From positions 496,001-560,000 of the forward strand of contig NVUW01000001.1 in assembly GCA_002733205.1 (NCBI GenBank): a DNA stretch of 64,000 bases, read 5' to 3'. Both the position numbers and the translations under genes were made by a program. The notes below the pieces were generated by a model. The model ran no database searches. It was not told the origin of the DNA and worked only from the letters and a program-made list of their open reading frames with translations. This document shows positions 53,995-60,942 of the stretch, in pieces. This stretch comes from Thalassobium sp. GTDB taxonomy: Bacteria > Pseudomonadota > Gammaproteobacteria > Pseudomonadales > Oceanobacteraceae. The first letter of the stretch is position 1, and every line of letters starts with the position of its first letter.

Positions 53995-54989
53995 TGACCG
54001 CGCCTACTATCTATAAATCATCTGATCCCGGCGCGCCGGCGATCAGCAGTTTCAATAACGCTGTCTATGAAGTGCTGCGTGCGTGCCTGGTTGACGGCTA
54101 TCCTGGGAAAGCTGCCGCAGGATGGTCTGCAGTGTATGACGAATGGTCAGCGACTGGCATAGCGACATTTAAGAATGCTGCTGAGTCAGGAATTCTGGGC
54201 ATAGTAAAAGAGTTATCAACATCTTATGGCACATCACTGTTTATTGCAGATGCTATGGTAGACGCTACGCATGCAGTTAATGCTCGCAGCGGGAAGGTTG
54301 TCGTTAGTGATCTTCCAAATTTGCCATCGCACGGGGCGCAAACACGAATGCTGCGTATAAACATGCATCAACATTGGTGTGTTATTGGCAATGAAAACTT
54401 TTTCATTGTTTTCTTTGCGATATCTGAGAGTGTTCTATATCAGAGTGACTCACAATTTAGCTGGACTGATGCGAATTTATTGGCAGCAGGCTCTCTGAGG
54501 AGTCTGCGAGGACAAGGTGGAATATCTGATGCAGCTAGAGGGAATTTCTGGCTTATAGGCGGGTACCCAGGTAACAATCAAGCCTCGACTTCTTTGCAGC
54601 GAGATAAGTTTACACCGCTATACGATGAGACGGGTGCGCCGTTCAGTAGTGATGTATCGGGCTATATTCATCCGCTTGACCTTTTAAATATCAACTACGG
54701 CTGGCAAGTTAGTGAGCCTATTGTGACAATGCATTTCAGACAACTGGAAATATTTTCTGTTGCAAGTTCATCTTTAATTCAAGGTGGGTTAAAGCAGGTT
54801 GCACTAATGCCAATGTTCCTACATAACGAGTGGATTGACTCTAGTTATGCAAGAACTATCTACGGGCCAATGCTGACGCCGGATTTACTGACGACACCGT
54901 TTACAGTGAACGGGAAAAATTGTGTTCTGGCACCACTCGCTTCATCCGACAGAATTGTAATCAGTTTAGACGCGGCGGACTGGCAGTGA
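53994..54989 (+). CDS. Tail protein, possible receptor-binding component
   Basis: A 331-residue protein. The sequence is richer in AT than the genes on either side, with aromatic and Ser-rich beta-type stretches and no known domain. It lies between two large tail-tip genes and overlaps its successor. Local composition shift and location suggest a variable adsorption protein exchanged between phages. Confidence 0.6.
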   Translation: MTAPTIYKSSDPGAPAISSFNNAVYEVLRACLVDGYPGKAAAGWSAVYDEWSATGIATFKNAAESGILGIVKELSTSYGTSLFIADAMVDATHAVNARSGKVVVSDLPNLPSHGAQTRMLRINMHQHWCVIGNENFFIVFFAISESVLYQSDSQFSWTDANLLAAGSLRSLRGQGGISDAARGNFWLIGGYPGNNQASTSLQRDKFTPLYDETGAPFSSDVSGYIHPLDLLNINYGWQVSEPIVTMHFRQLEIFSVASSSLIQGGLKQVALMPMFLHNEWIDSSYARTIYGPMLTPDLLTTPFTVNGKNCVLAPLASSDRIVISLDAADWQ

Positions 54990-55729
54990 TTCAATTCGGT
55001 GAATACTTAAGCATTCAGCTATCCGTCGCTGATACTGTAAAAGTTCAGCTGACACATAACCTGCCGATGACCGTGGGTGAATTCTTTGTCGTGCAGTTTT
55101 TGCGGCTCGTATCTCAGCAAGACTTCACGCTTGTGTGTCGTGAGCCGGTTGTGACATTTCCGTTGTCGCTGATTAATACAACTACTCCGTATAAGTTAAT
55201 CGCGCTGAAAATCAGCAACGGGATAGCAGATGGTGCGTGGTGGGTGGACAACTACATTTACGATCCCGGCCAGCTGAATATTGAGTTTAAAAGTCAGGGG
55301 AAATCCTCAGGCTCCGGCGAGAAAAAATCATTTACGGGCGCGACATTAATTAATAAGAAGCCGGTGCAGCGGACTGTTGTAGCAGTTGGCATTGATGGCG
55401 CAGAGCCGCAATTCTTAGCGCAAACACAGTCGGACGATCAGGGCCGTTACACGCTGGAATGGTTGGGCTATACCGGCAATATATTAATCACGGCAATTGA
55501 CGATTACGGCGTACTTTGGGTGGCTGGGGAAGCGCGGGGTATTGGTGAGCGCGTCCGGCCATCGGTGCCCAATGGCTACGTTTATCAAGTAAGCAGCGAA
55601 GGATCGCTGGGAGAAACGGAGCCGGACTGGCCTGAAGGTGACGGCGAAATCGTTACAAGCGGCTCTGTCGTGTTAGTTGCAAAGCCATTTTACCGCCCTA
55701 AAACGGCGGGGCCGATATTCATCACATGA
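54986..55729 (+). CDS. Tail protein with carboxypeptidase-regulatory-like domain
   Basis: A 247-residue protein beginning at a GTG that overlaps the previous stop (GTGA). The first 115 residues are beta-rich. The middle (VQRTVVAVGIDGAEPQFLAQTQSDDQGRYTLEWLG in two parts) resembles a CarboxypepD_reg/Cna-B-type beta sandwich. It is probably a structural part of the tail tip. It overlaps the next gene by four bases. Confidence 0.65.
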   Translation: MIQFGEYLSIQLSVADTVKVQLTHNLPMTVGEFFVVQFLRLVSQQDFTLVCREPVVTFPLSLINTTTPYKLIALKISNGIADGAWWVDNYIYDPGQLNIEFKSQGKSSGSGEKKSFTGATLINKKPVQRTVVAVGIDGAEPQFLAQTQSDDQGRYTLEWLGYTGNILITAIDDYGVLWVAGEARGIGERVRPSVPNGYVYQVSSEGSLGETEPDWPEGDGEIVTSGSVVLVAKPFYRPKTAGPIFIT

Positions 55730-57489
55730 CGGACTATATCCGCACAGCATGCGCCGCGCCGTTCGGTTCGTCTGTTATGAAGAGCGCTCAAGCAGCGAGT
55801 GCCGGAGGTGACCTAAACCGCCTTAACTCTGTCACCGGAGCTATCCAGAGTAATACAGGTTTAACGCTGCATTTAACCTTGGTTAATCATTATTCCGGCG
55901 GCCATCCTGTTCAATACGAAGTCTCAGCACTAATCGCACCGGCCGGCTCTGCACTGACTCAGGCATTGACCGGCCTTTGGGACAAGCTGACACAAATCAG
56001 ATGCGAGAGCGCGGGAGGCCACAATGTAACCGGATATACATTTTGGCGTGGCGCAGTGACCTACGTTTCAACATCGGTGAAGGTGCTGGATGTACAGCTC
56101 GCCACGCCGCAGTTGTTTGTAGATTTATACAGCCAGCGGCCGTCGGAGTATGACTTGCTGCGAGGTGAGCTGCTGACAGATCTGAGCGGCGTTATTGAAT
56201 TTGATAACGCGGGCTATATCCCGAGCGGGATTATTGCGTGGGGCAACGTAAAACTAACCGATCGCGCCTGTATGCCGGTGACCAGCCGGGTTGCATCACG
56301 GGTTTACCAACCGCCTGCAAAAGAGCAGACGCTGGTCGCGCCCTGGGGGCCGGGCAACGGTCAGGCGTACACGGTTGAACTCCCTTATTTAACAGAACCG
56401 CCGGTGATCGTACCGGGCGATATTCCAGCCGGTAATTCAGCAAGGGTAAATGTCACAGTGAACTCAGTAGACGTCATTGCGCTGCCAGGTAACGAGCCGT
56501 TAAACGTAGCGGATATTCGCATAAGCGCTGACCGTGACACCTTCAGCTGGCAGCTCACGTGCGAGATCCGCAATAAAGGCTCGCTTGATCTGATTAAACC
56601 GGATGCGACCGGCTATAAGGAGCTCGCGGTAATAATCAACGGACACCGCTTTGAATTTTTCGTACCTAAGTATTCCGCATCCCGCAAAATCAATGGCGAT
56701 AAACTTGATCAAGCCTGGCGTATTACCGGCTACAGCCGAAGCCAATATCTGGGCGCGCCTTACGCTCAAAAACGTACCCGTTCGATCACATCGACTACCG
56801 CAGTGCAGGCGGCCACCGGGGAATTATTAGGCACCGACTTTACTCTCGACTGGTACACCGCGCTACTGCCTGACTGGTCAATGCCCAACAACTCATTTTC
56901 GTATCAGGATCTGACACCGATAGAGGTGATAAAACGGCTAGCGACGACCGCCGGCGGCATCGTACTGGCTGACCCTGTAAGCAATATTCTGTACGTACGG
57001 CCCAGATATTTAGTATCCGCCTGGCAGCTGCTGGGCGCGGATATGGATCGCTCAATTTATGAATCACAGATTTTGTCTGAATCAATGGACAGCACAGAGC
57101 AGCCCCTGTTTAACAGCGTCGTCGTCTCCGGCGAGGCCGAGGGCGTAGCGCTCACTGTTAACCGATTGGGGACGGCGGGCGACAACCCTGCGCCCGATAT
57201 TACAGACGGCTGGCTAACCGCATTGGAAGCGAATAAAAGCCGGGGTGCGGCAATACTGTCTTCCAGCGGTAAGCGTCAGACCTACTCACTGGATCTGGCC
57301 ATACCGGAAGGCAGCGGCCAGCCTGGCCTTTTGATTCCCGGCCTTACGGTTGCCGTACTGCATGATGACCCGGCGCTGAATTACCGCGCCTACGTGGATT
57401 CGTTGGACATCAGCGTACCGGGGCGCAGTAACGCCACCGTTGTTCAGACCGTACGCCTCGACCGCCCGGCGGGCTGGGAGGCCGCATGA
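55726..57489 (+). CDS. Tail hub/baseplate-like protein
   Basis: A 587-residue protein. The middle segment (FTLDWYTALLPDWSMPNNSFSY and TPIEVIKRLATTAGGIVL around residues 365-410) resembles phage tail hub proteins of the gp27/late control D kind, which cap the tail tube. The C-terminal region (LLIPGLTVAVLHDDPALNYRAYV) supports a beta-barrel. It overlaps both neighbours. Confidence 0.65.
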   Translation: MTDYIRTACAAPFGSSVMKSAQAASAGGDLNRLNSVTGAIQSNTGLTLHLTLVNHYSGGHPVQYEVSALIAPAGSALTQALTGLWDKLTQIRCESAGGHNVTGYTFWRGAVTYVSTSVKVLDVQLATPQLFVDLYSQRPSEYDLLRGELLTDLSGVIEFDNAGYIPSGIIAWGNVKLTDRACMPVTSRVASRVYQPPAKEQTLVAPWGPGNGQAYTVELPYLTEPPVIVPGDIPAGNSARVNVTVNSVDVIALPGNEPLNVADIRISADRDTFSWQLTCEIRNKGSLDLIKPDATGYKELAVIINGHRFEFFVPKYSASRKINGDKLDQAWRITGYSRSQYLGAPYAQKRTRSITSTTAVQAATGELLGTDFTLDWYTALLPDWSMPNNSFSYQDLTPIEVIKRLATTAGGIVLADPVSNILYVRPRYLVSAWQLLGADMDRSIYESQILSESMDSTEQPLFNSVVVSGEAEGVALTVNRLGTAGDNPAPDITDGWLTALEANKSRGAAILSSSGKRQTYSLDLAIPEGSGQPGLLIPGLTVAVLHDDPALNYRAYVDSLDISVPGRSNATVVQTVRLDRPAGWEAA

Positions 57490-57713
57490 GCAACCCATGG
57501 GTAAAGTTCCAGGCATTGATCGCCCCAGGGCCGAAGCAGATCGTCGAAGTATCCAGCGTCGGGGCTGACGGCACTTCCATCGTCATCGTACGCGGCGGTA
57601 ACTCAATCAGGGTAAACGGCGACACCGTACCGGCGGGAAGTAAAGCGATTATCCAGGGCGGGATGATCATCGGCAAAGCGCCGGATCTGCCAGCGCAAAC
57701 AGTAGAGATTTAA
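57486..57713 (+). CDS. Small tail-tip-like protein
   Basis: A 75-residue beta-rich protein (VSSVGADGTSIVIVRGGNSIRV and AGSKAIIQGGMIIG). It is coupled to the hub gene and is the last gene of the tail set. Similar small OB-like proteins end tail modules of transposable siphoviruses. Four GATC sites fall within this gene. Confidence 0.6.
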   Translation: MSNPWVKFQALIAPGPKQIVEVSSVGADGTSIVIVRGGNSIRVNGDTVPAGSKAIIQGGMIIGKAPDLPAQTVEI

Positions 57714-57725
57714 GAAGAAGGAAGC

Positions 57726-57829
57726 GACCGGCCTTCAGTTGCAGCTGTCGGCCGGTCACCAATGCACAGTGCGATGTCCACTGTGAATCAGCCAAGGCTT
57801 CCCTGCTCGTCGACGAGCGCGCGAAGCCT
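57726..57829 (+). promoter_or_regulatory. Structured leader upstream of com
   Basis: The gap before com holds three nested or adjacent hairpins: GACCGGCC/GGCCGGTC (57726-57757), CACAGT/ACTGTG (57765-57785), and AGGCTTC/GAAGCCT (57795-57829) enclosing the 14-bp palindrome GCTCGTCGACGAGC. The first may end the tail transcript; the last lies just before com and may control it. Confidence 0.5.
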
Positions 57830-57853
57830 ATCAGAAAGTCATAGGTGATTCAC

Positions 57854-58057
57854 ATGATGCACGAAGTGCGCTGCTGCAAATGCAGCAAACTGCTGGCCCG
57901 TGTCAGCGGTACAGGCAACGTCGAGGTTAAATGCCCGCGCTGTAAGTTCATTAACAAATTGAAGGCCGAGAGCCTCTTAGACGATCGCCAACTGGCGAAT
58001 ACCGATAGGAGGCTTCATGGCCAAAGAGAGAAAAGTACCCGGCAAGAACGGCTTTAA
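57854..58057 (+). CDS. com: Com-like zinc-finger translational regulator
   Basis: A 67-residue protein that resembles phage Mu Com, the RNA-binding activator of mom translation. The zinc ligands are Cys7-x2-Cys10 (CCKCSKLL) and Cys27-x2-Cys30 (VKCPRCKFIN), and the spacing and the basic C-terminal tail are like Mu Com. AGGTG lies before the first ATG; a second ATG directly follows. It overlaps the next small gene by 41 nt. As in Mu, it is encoded at the prophage right end directly before an acyltransferase gene. Confidence 0.88.
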   Translation: MMHEVRCCKCSKLLARVSGTGNVEVKCPRCKFINKLKAESLLDDRQLANTDRRLHGQREKSTRQERL

Positions 58058-58169
58058 ATACGCGCCTAAATTCGGTGTCGTAGTGACCTGTCCTAACGAG
58101 GCGGAACAAGCCGCCGCCTTCGAACGGCTGAAAGCCGCCGGCTTTAAATGCAAGGTGGTGACAATATGA
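58017..58169 (+). CDS. 50-residue protein between com and the ABC-GNAT gene
   Basis: A 50-residue frame with a perfect AGGAGG ribosome binding site. The product (MAKERKVPGKNGFKYAPKF onward) has a basic N-terminal third and a short alpha/beta segment, VVVTCPNEAEQAAAFERLKA, with two Cys. It overlaps com at its start and the ABC-GNAT start at its stop (ATATGA), so all three are coupled. The function is unknown; it may be an accessory subunit or translational coupler of the modification genes. Confidence 0.65.
   Translation: MAKERKVPGKNGFKYAPKFGVVVTCPNEAEQAAAFERLKAAGFKCKVVTI
58131..58145 (+). promoter_or_regulatory. Hairpin before the ABC-GNAT start codon
   Basis: AAAGCCgccGGCTTT is a perfect 6-bp hairpin that ends 20 nt before the ABC-GNAT ATG. 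In Mu, Com acts on a stem-loop in the mom translation start region; this is the obvious candidate for the same role. Confidence 0.4.
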
Positions 58170-59257
58170 AAAAAGTCACCGTATCTCATCGCTGCTCTGA
58201 CTTTGACAGCTTCCGGGCGGCATACGTGAAAAGCTTGTTTAACGTCGAGTCCGGCGCGAACTTCGCTTTGACTGCCGAGCTGCCCGACGATACCGAAGAC
58301 TGGCAAATCGGCGTTATTGTCGGCCCCAGCGGTAGCGGCAAAACGTCATTAGGCTCCGCTATTTGGGACGATGTTAAACCCTGGGCTCCGCGCTGGCCGA
58401 AGAACCAGCCAATCATCGACGCGATAGGAAAGCGCCTTGAAGTTAAAGCGGCCGCCGCGACTTTATCTGCGGTCGGTTTAGGATCCGTTCCCAGCTGGCT
58501 CCGTCCTTACCAGGTGCTGTCTAACGGCGAGAAATTTCGCGCCGATCTGGCCCGCTTGGTATGCGACGCCCCCGACCGGGCTGTAGTTGATGAGTTCTCC
58601 AGTGTCGTCGATCGTCAGATAGCTAAAGTCGGGGCATTGGCATTCGGCAAAGCCTGGCGGCGTACTGGCGGCCGGGCCGTTTTGCTCAGCTGTCATTACG
58701 ATATTCTCGAATGGCTCCAGCCCGACTGGTGGTTTGATACCGCCGACGGCTCTCTAAACCGGAGGGCGCTTAGGCGACCAAAATTCAGGCTCGACATATA
58801 CGAAACCGACTGGCGTTACTGGCACCTGTTTGAGCCGCATCATTATCTGAAACTCCCCAAAATGATCGCGGCCCGCAACTATGTCGGCGTCGTAAACGGC
58901 GAGCTGGTTGCTCACCTTGCGGTTAGTACGCGTCCGGGCCTGGTCGAAGCTCGGGCCTGCCGGCTGGTAGTGATGCCCGAATGGCAAGGCGCCGGGGTCG
59001 GTCTCCGGTTCTTGAACGCTGTCTGTGAACGCTGGCTAAAAGGTGAAAATCGTTTCGGACTAACAATGCCGATGCTGTTCCATACCTCTCACCCCGGTCT
59101 TGCCGATGCTCTTCGTCGTCAGCCAGGCTGGACTCAGGTCAGCGGCGCGCTACACGGCAGCCGGGCTAAAGGTACGGGCCTGAGTAATGCCACCTACGGC
59201 GGTCACTGGCGCGCGGTTCAGGGATTCCGCTACATAGGGAGGGGCTCGGATGTTTAA
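58166..59257 (+). CDS. ABC-type ATPase fused to Mom-like GNAT acyltransferase
   Basis: A 363-residue two-domain protein. Residues 48-200 form an ABC-type ATPase: Walker A GPSGSGKT (53-60), a signature-like LSNGEKFR (118-125), Walker B RAVVDEFSS (138-146) and an H-loop His177 in LLSCHYD. Residues about 205-360 form a GNAT domain with the acyl-CoA-binding motif VVMPEWQGAGVGLRF (268-282) preceded by a beta strand, AHLAVSTRPG. There are no membrane segments, so this is not a transporter. Phage Mu Mom is a GNAT-like protein that modifies adenine in DNA. I infer that this protein modifies phage DNA, with the ATPase moving or clamping on DNA. The direct neighbours com and the formyltransferase support this. 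Confidence 0.85.
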   Translation: MKKVTVSHRCSDFDSFRAAYVKSLFNVESGANFALTAELPDDTEDWQIGVIVGPSGSGKTSLGSAIWDDVKPWAPRWPKNQPIIDAIGKRLEVKAAAATLSAVGLGSVPSWLRPYQVLSNGEKFRADLARLVCDAPDRAVVDEFSSVVDRQIAKVGALAFGKAWRRTGGRAVLLSCHYDILEWLQPDWWFDTADGSLNRRALRRPKFRLDIYETDWRYWHLFEPHHYLKLPKMIAARNYVGVVNGELVAHLAVSTRPGLVEARACRLVVMPEWQGAGVGLRFLNAVCERWLKGENRFGLTMPMLFHTSHPGLADALRRQPGWTQVSGALHGSRAKGTGLSNATYGGHWRAVQGFRYIGRGSDV

Positions 59258-59852
59258 GGTGATTGTTGCCGGCCGTGGCTGGTTCGCGGCGGAATGCTTA
59301 CGAACCCTGAACTGTATGCCCGGCGTATCTGTAACCGGGGCATTTGCACCGGACGCCGAAGACCGGCTTGCCATCGCGGCCTTGGCGGCGGGCCTTCAAT
59401 GCGCCTTTGGGTTCCGAATGTCAGCCGATCACGTACCGCCCGATACCGATCTGATTGTCGGCGCGGCTACTCATTGCTTTATTGATGCTCAAGCCCGTAA
59501 CTCCGCCCGGTTAGGCGCTATCGGTTACCACCCGTCACTGCTTCCCCGGCACCGGGGACGGGACGCGATAAAGTGGGCGCTCAAGATGGAAGAGAAGATA
59601 ACCGGCGGGACTGTTTACTGGATGGATGACGGGGCGGATACCGGCCCGATCGCGGCGCAAGATTGGTGCTGGATAAAGCCGACCGATGACGCGATGACGT
59701 TATGGAAGCGTGAGCTTTCGCCTATGGGACTAAGGCTGATTCAAACCGTTGTTAACGACCTTTTAAATGGGGTTATCACCGCCGTTGAACAGCCCGCTGA
59801 ATTAGCCTCTTGGGAGCCGTCACTTGATAGTAACCGGCTGTCTCAGCTGTAG
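59250..59852 (+). CDS. Formyltransferase-fold protein of the modification locus
   Basis: A 200-residue protein with the Formyl_trans_N fold of PurN/Fmt. It has a Rossmann-like start (FKVIVAGRGWFAAECL), the HPSLLPRHRG active-site loop with His94 and Ser96, and MDDGADTGPIAAQ with Asp130. The canonical catalytic Asn two residues before the His is Gly92 (IGYHPSLLP), so the usual N-H-D triad is incomplete. The protein is shorter than Fmt and lacks its C-terminal tRNA-binding domain. It overlaps the ABC-GNAT gene by 8 nt. I infer that it supplies or transfers a one-carbon (formyl) group in DNA base modification rather than acting on tRNA or purines. Confidence 0.85.
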   Translation: MFKVIVAGRGWFAAECLRTLNCMPGVSVTGAFAPDAEDRLAIAALAAGLQCAFGFRMSADHVPPDTDLIVGAATHCFIDAQARNSARLGAIGYHPSLLPRHRGRDAIKWALKMEEKITGGTVYWMDDGADTGPIAAQDWCWIKPTDDAMTLWKRELSPMGLRLIQTVVNDLLNGVITAVEQPAELASWEPSLDSNRLSQL

Positions 59853-59912
59853 TGTCGCGCAGTCTCACATGAAGCGGCGCGCTACAGAAAGCGCGAAGCT
59901 GGGCCTGTTTTT

Positions 59913-59955
59913 GCTCCTGCAAAACATGCATTTCCGCCATCCATGGCGGTCAGGT
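59913..59955 (+). repeat. 43-bp subterminal direct repeat, right copy
   Basis: This is the partner of 21519-21561 (38 of 43 identical, same orientation), with the dyad core CCGCCATCCaTGGCGG. It lies in the 216-nt gene-free right end of the prophage (59853-60068). Confidence 0.65.
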
Positions 59956-60055
59956 ATAAAGCCCCGCCGGCAAGGGGATAAGTTCCCCTGCGAGGCATTG
60001 GGCCTGGATGTTAAAAAATGCTGTTTTTGTCAGCTACGGTGCTGATTAAAAACGG

Positions 60056-60068
60056 TGGGACAGTAGTG
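60056..60068 (-). repeat. Right terminal inverted repeat of the prophage
   Basis: TGGGACAGTAGTG is the exact reverse complement of the left end at 21041. It is followed by host sequence GCAGGGCTTTTT, half of the host terminator split by the insertion. Confidence 0.7.
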
Positions 60069-60093
60069 CTGCAGTGCAGGGCTTTTTAGATTC

Positions 60094-60942
60094 TCAGGCT
60101 ACCGCCTGTGCATTCAGCTCTGCCTGCAGTTCTTTATTGCTGCGTGCCATCGCTGCCACTTCTCCGACAATAATCAGCCCCGGACCATCGCTCTCGCTTT
60201 TCAGATAACGTTCGGCCAGATACGCAAGATCCATCAGTACGCCTTTAAAAACCTGTTGGTTGGCTAACGTACCGTTGGTGATTAAAGCCACCGGGGTGGA
60301 TTCGTGCAGGCCTTCCTGCAGCAGTTGGGCGGTAATCGGCCCGGCCTGGCGCAGGCCCATATAAAATACCCGGGTTGGATTCTGGCACGGAGAAAATTCG
60401 TTAAATTTGCTGTGGCCGGAATGCAGCACCAGCGCATTGCCATAATCGCGGTGGGTGAGGGGAATACCGGCTGCCGCGGCACAGCCTCCGGCGGCGGTGA
60501 TGCCGGGGACAATATCCACTTCCACGCCGCGCTGTTGCAGGTATTCCATTTCTTCGCCGCCGCGACCAAAAATAAAAGGATCGCCGCCTTTTAAACGCAC
60601 CACGCGCTGGTATTTTCCGGCAGCCGATAGCAAGGCTTTATTAATATCCTGCTGCGTCATTTTATGCGCGCCGCAGCGTTTGCCGGTATGGATACGCGCA
60701 CACTGGCGCGGCAGCAGGGCGAGAATATCGTCAGAAATCAGGCTGTCGTACAGCACCACGTCGGCCTCGGCGATGACCCGCATGGCTTTTAAGGTCAGTA
60801 ATTCCGGATCGCCCGGACCGGCGCCGACAAGCCAGACTTTTCCTGAACCTTTCTGCTCTTTGCTGCCTGGTGGATTGGTCAGTTTGGATGCATGCAAAGA
60901 GGACGCACGTTTTACCGGATTTTTTGCCTGTATTGTCATCAT
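60094..60942 (-). CDS. cobA: Uroporphyrinogen-III C-methyltransferase
   Basis: A 282-residue SAM-dependent methyltransferase (SUMT). Family marks are VWLVGAGPGDPELLTLKA, VVRLKGGDPFIFGRGGEE and the PGITAAGGCAAAAGIPLTHRD segment. It makes precorrin-2, the precursor of siroheme. An N-terminal extension of about 33 residues precedes the core. The start overlaps the nasA stop (TAATG), linking siroheme synthesis to nitrate/nitrite assimilation, since the nitrite reductase needs siroheme. Its terminator was split by the prophage. Confidence 0.93.
   Translation of the reverse strand: MMTIQAKNPVKRASSLHASKLTNPPGSKEQKGSGKVWLVGAGPGDPELLTLKAMRVIAEADVVLYDSLISDDILALLPRQCARIHTGKRCGAHKMTQQDINKALLSAAGKYQRVVRLKGGDPFIFGRGGEEMEYLQQRGVEVDIVPGITAAGGCAAAAGIPLTHRDYGNALVLHSGHSKFNEFSPCQNPTRVFYMGLRQAGPITAQLLQEGLHESTPVALITNGTLANQQVFKGVLMDLAYLAERYLKSESDGPGLIIVGEVAAMARSNKELQAELNAQAVA

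Larger units (their letters stand above)
21041..60068 (+). mobile_element. Mu-like transposable prophage with siphovirus-type tail
   Basis: About 39.0 kb bounded by a 13-bp inverted repeat (CACTACTGTCCCA at 21041, its complement at 60056). The gene order is that of transposable phages: repressor, Ner, DDE transposase, MuB-like ATPase, small early genes, gp16-like and Mor regulators, lysis genes, terminase, portal, F, G, protease/scaffold, capsid, tail, com. All core genes are uninterrupted, so it may be active. The expected 5-bp target duplication is not obvious: the flanking pentamers are AAAGC and CTGCA. The exact ends are therefore uncertain by some bases. Confidence 0.85.

Noticed and set aside
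58166-58765. ABC domain read as a transporter ATPase
   Set aside because: There is no permease or binding protein gene nearby, no membrane segment, and the domain is fused to a GNAT acyltransferase.
22741-59852. CRISPR array, tRNA or rRNA genes in the window
   Set aside because: No regularly spaced repeats and no cloverleaf or rRNA-like stretches were noticed on either strand.
59872-59900. GAAGCGGCGCGCTACAGAAAGCGCGAAGC, read in parts, looked like a Mu right-end transposase site
   Set aside because: Similarity is limited to a short GAAGCGGCGC core plus AAAGCGCGAA; no second copy with proper spacing was seen, so it was not called as an attachment site.
21041-60068. Terminal repeats as ends of two insertion sequences flanking the region
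   Set aside because: No insertion-sequence transposase lies beside either repeat, and the 39-kb interval corresponds to a single full transposable prophage.
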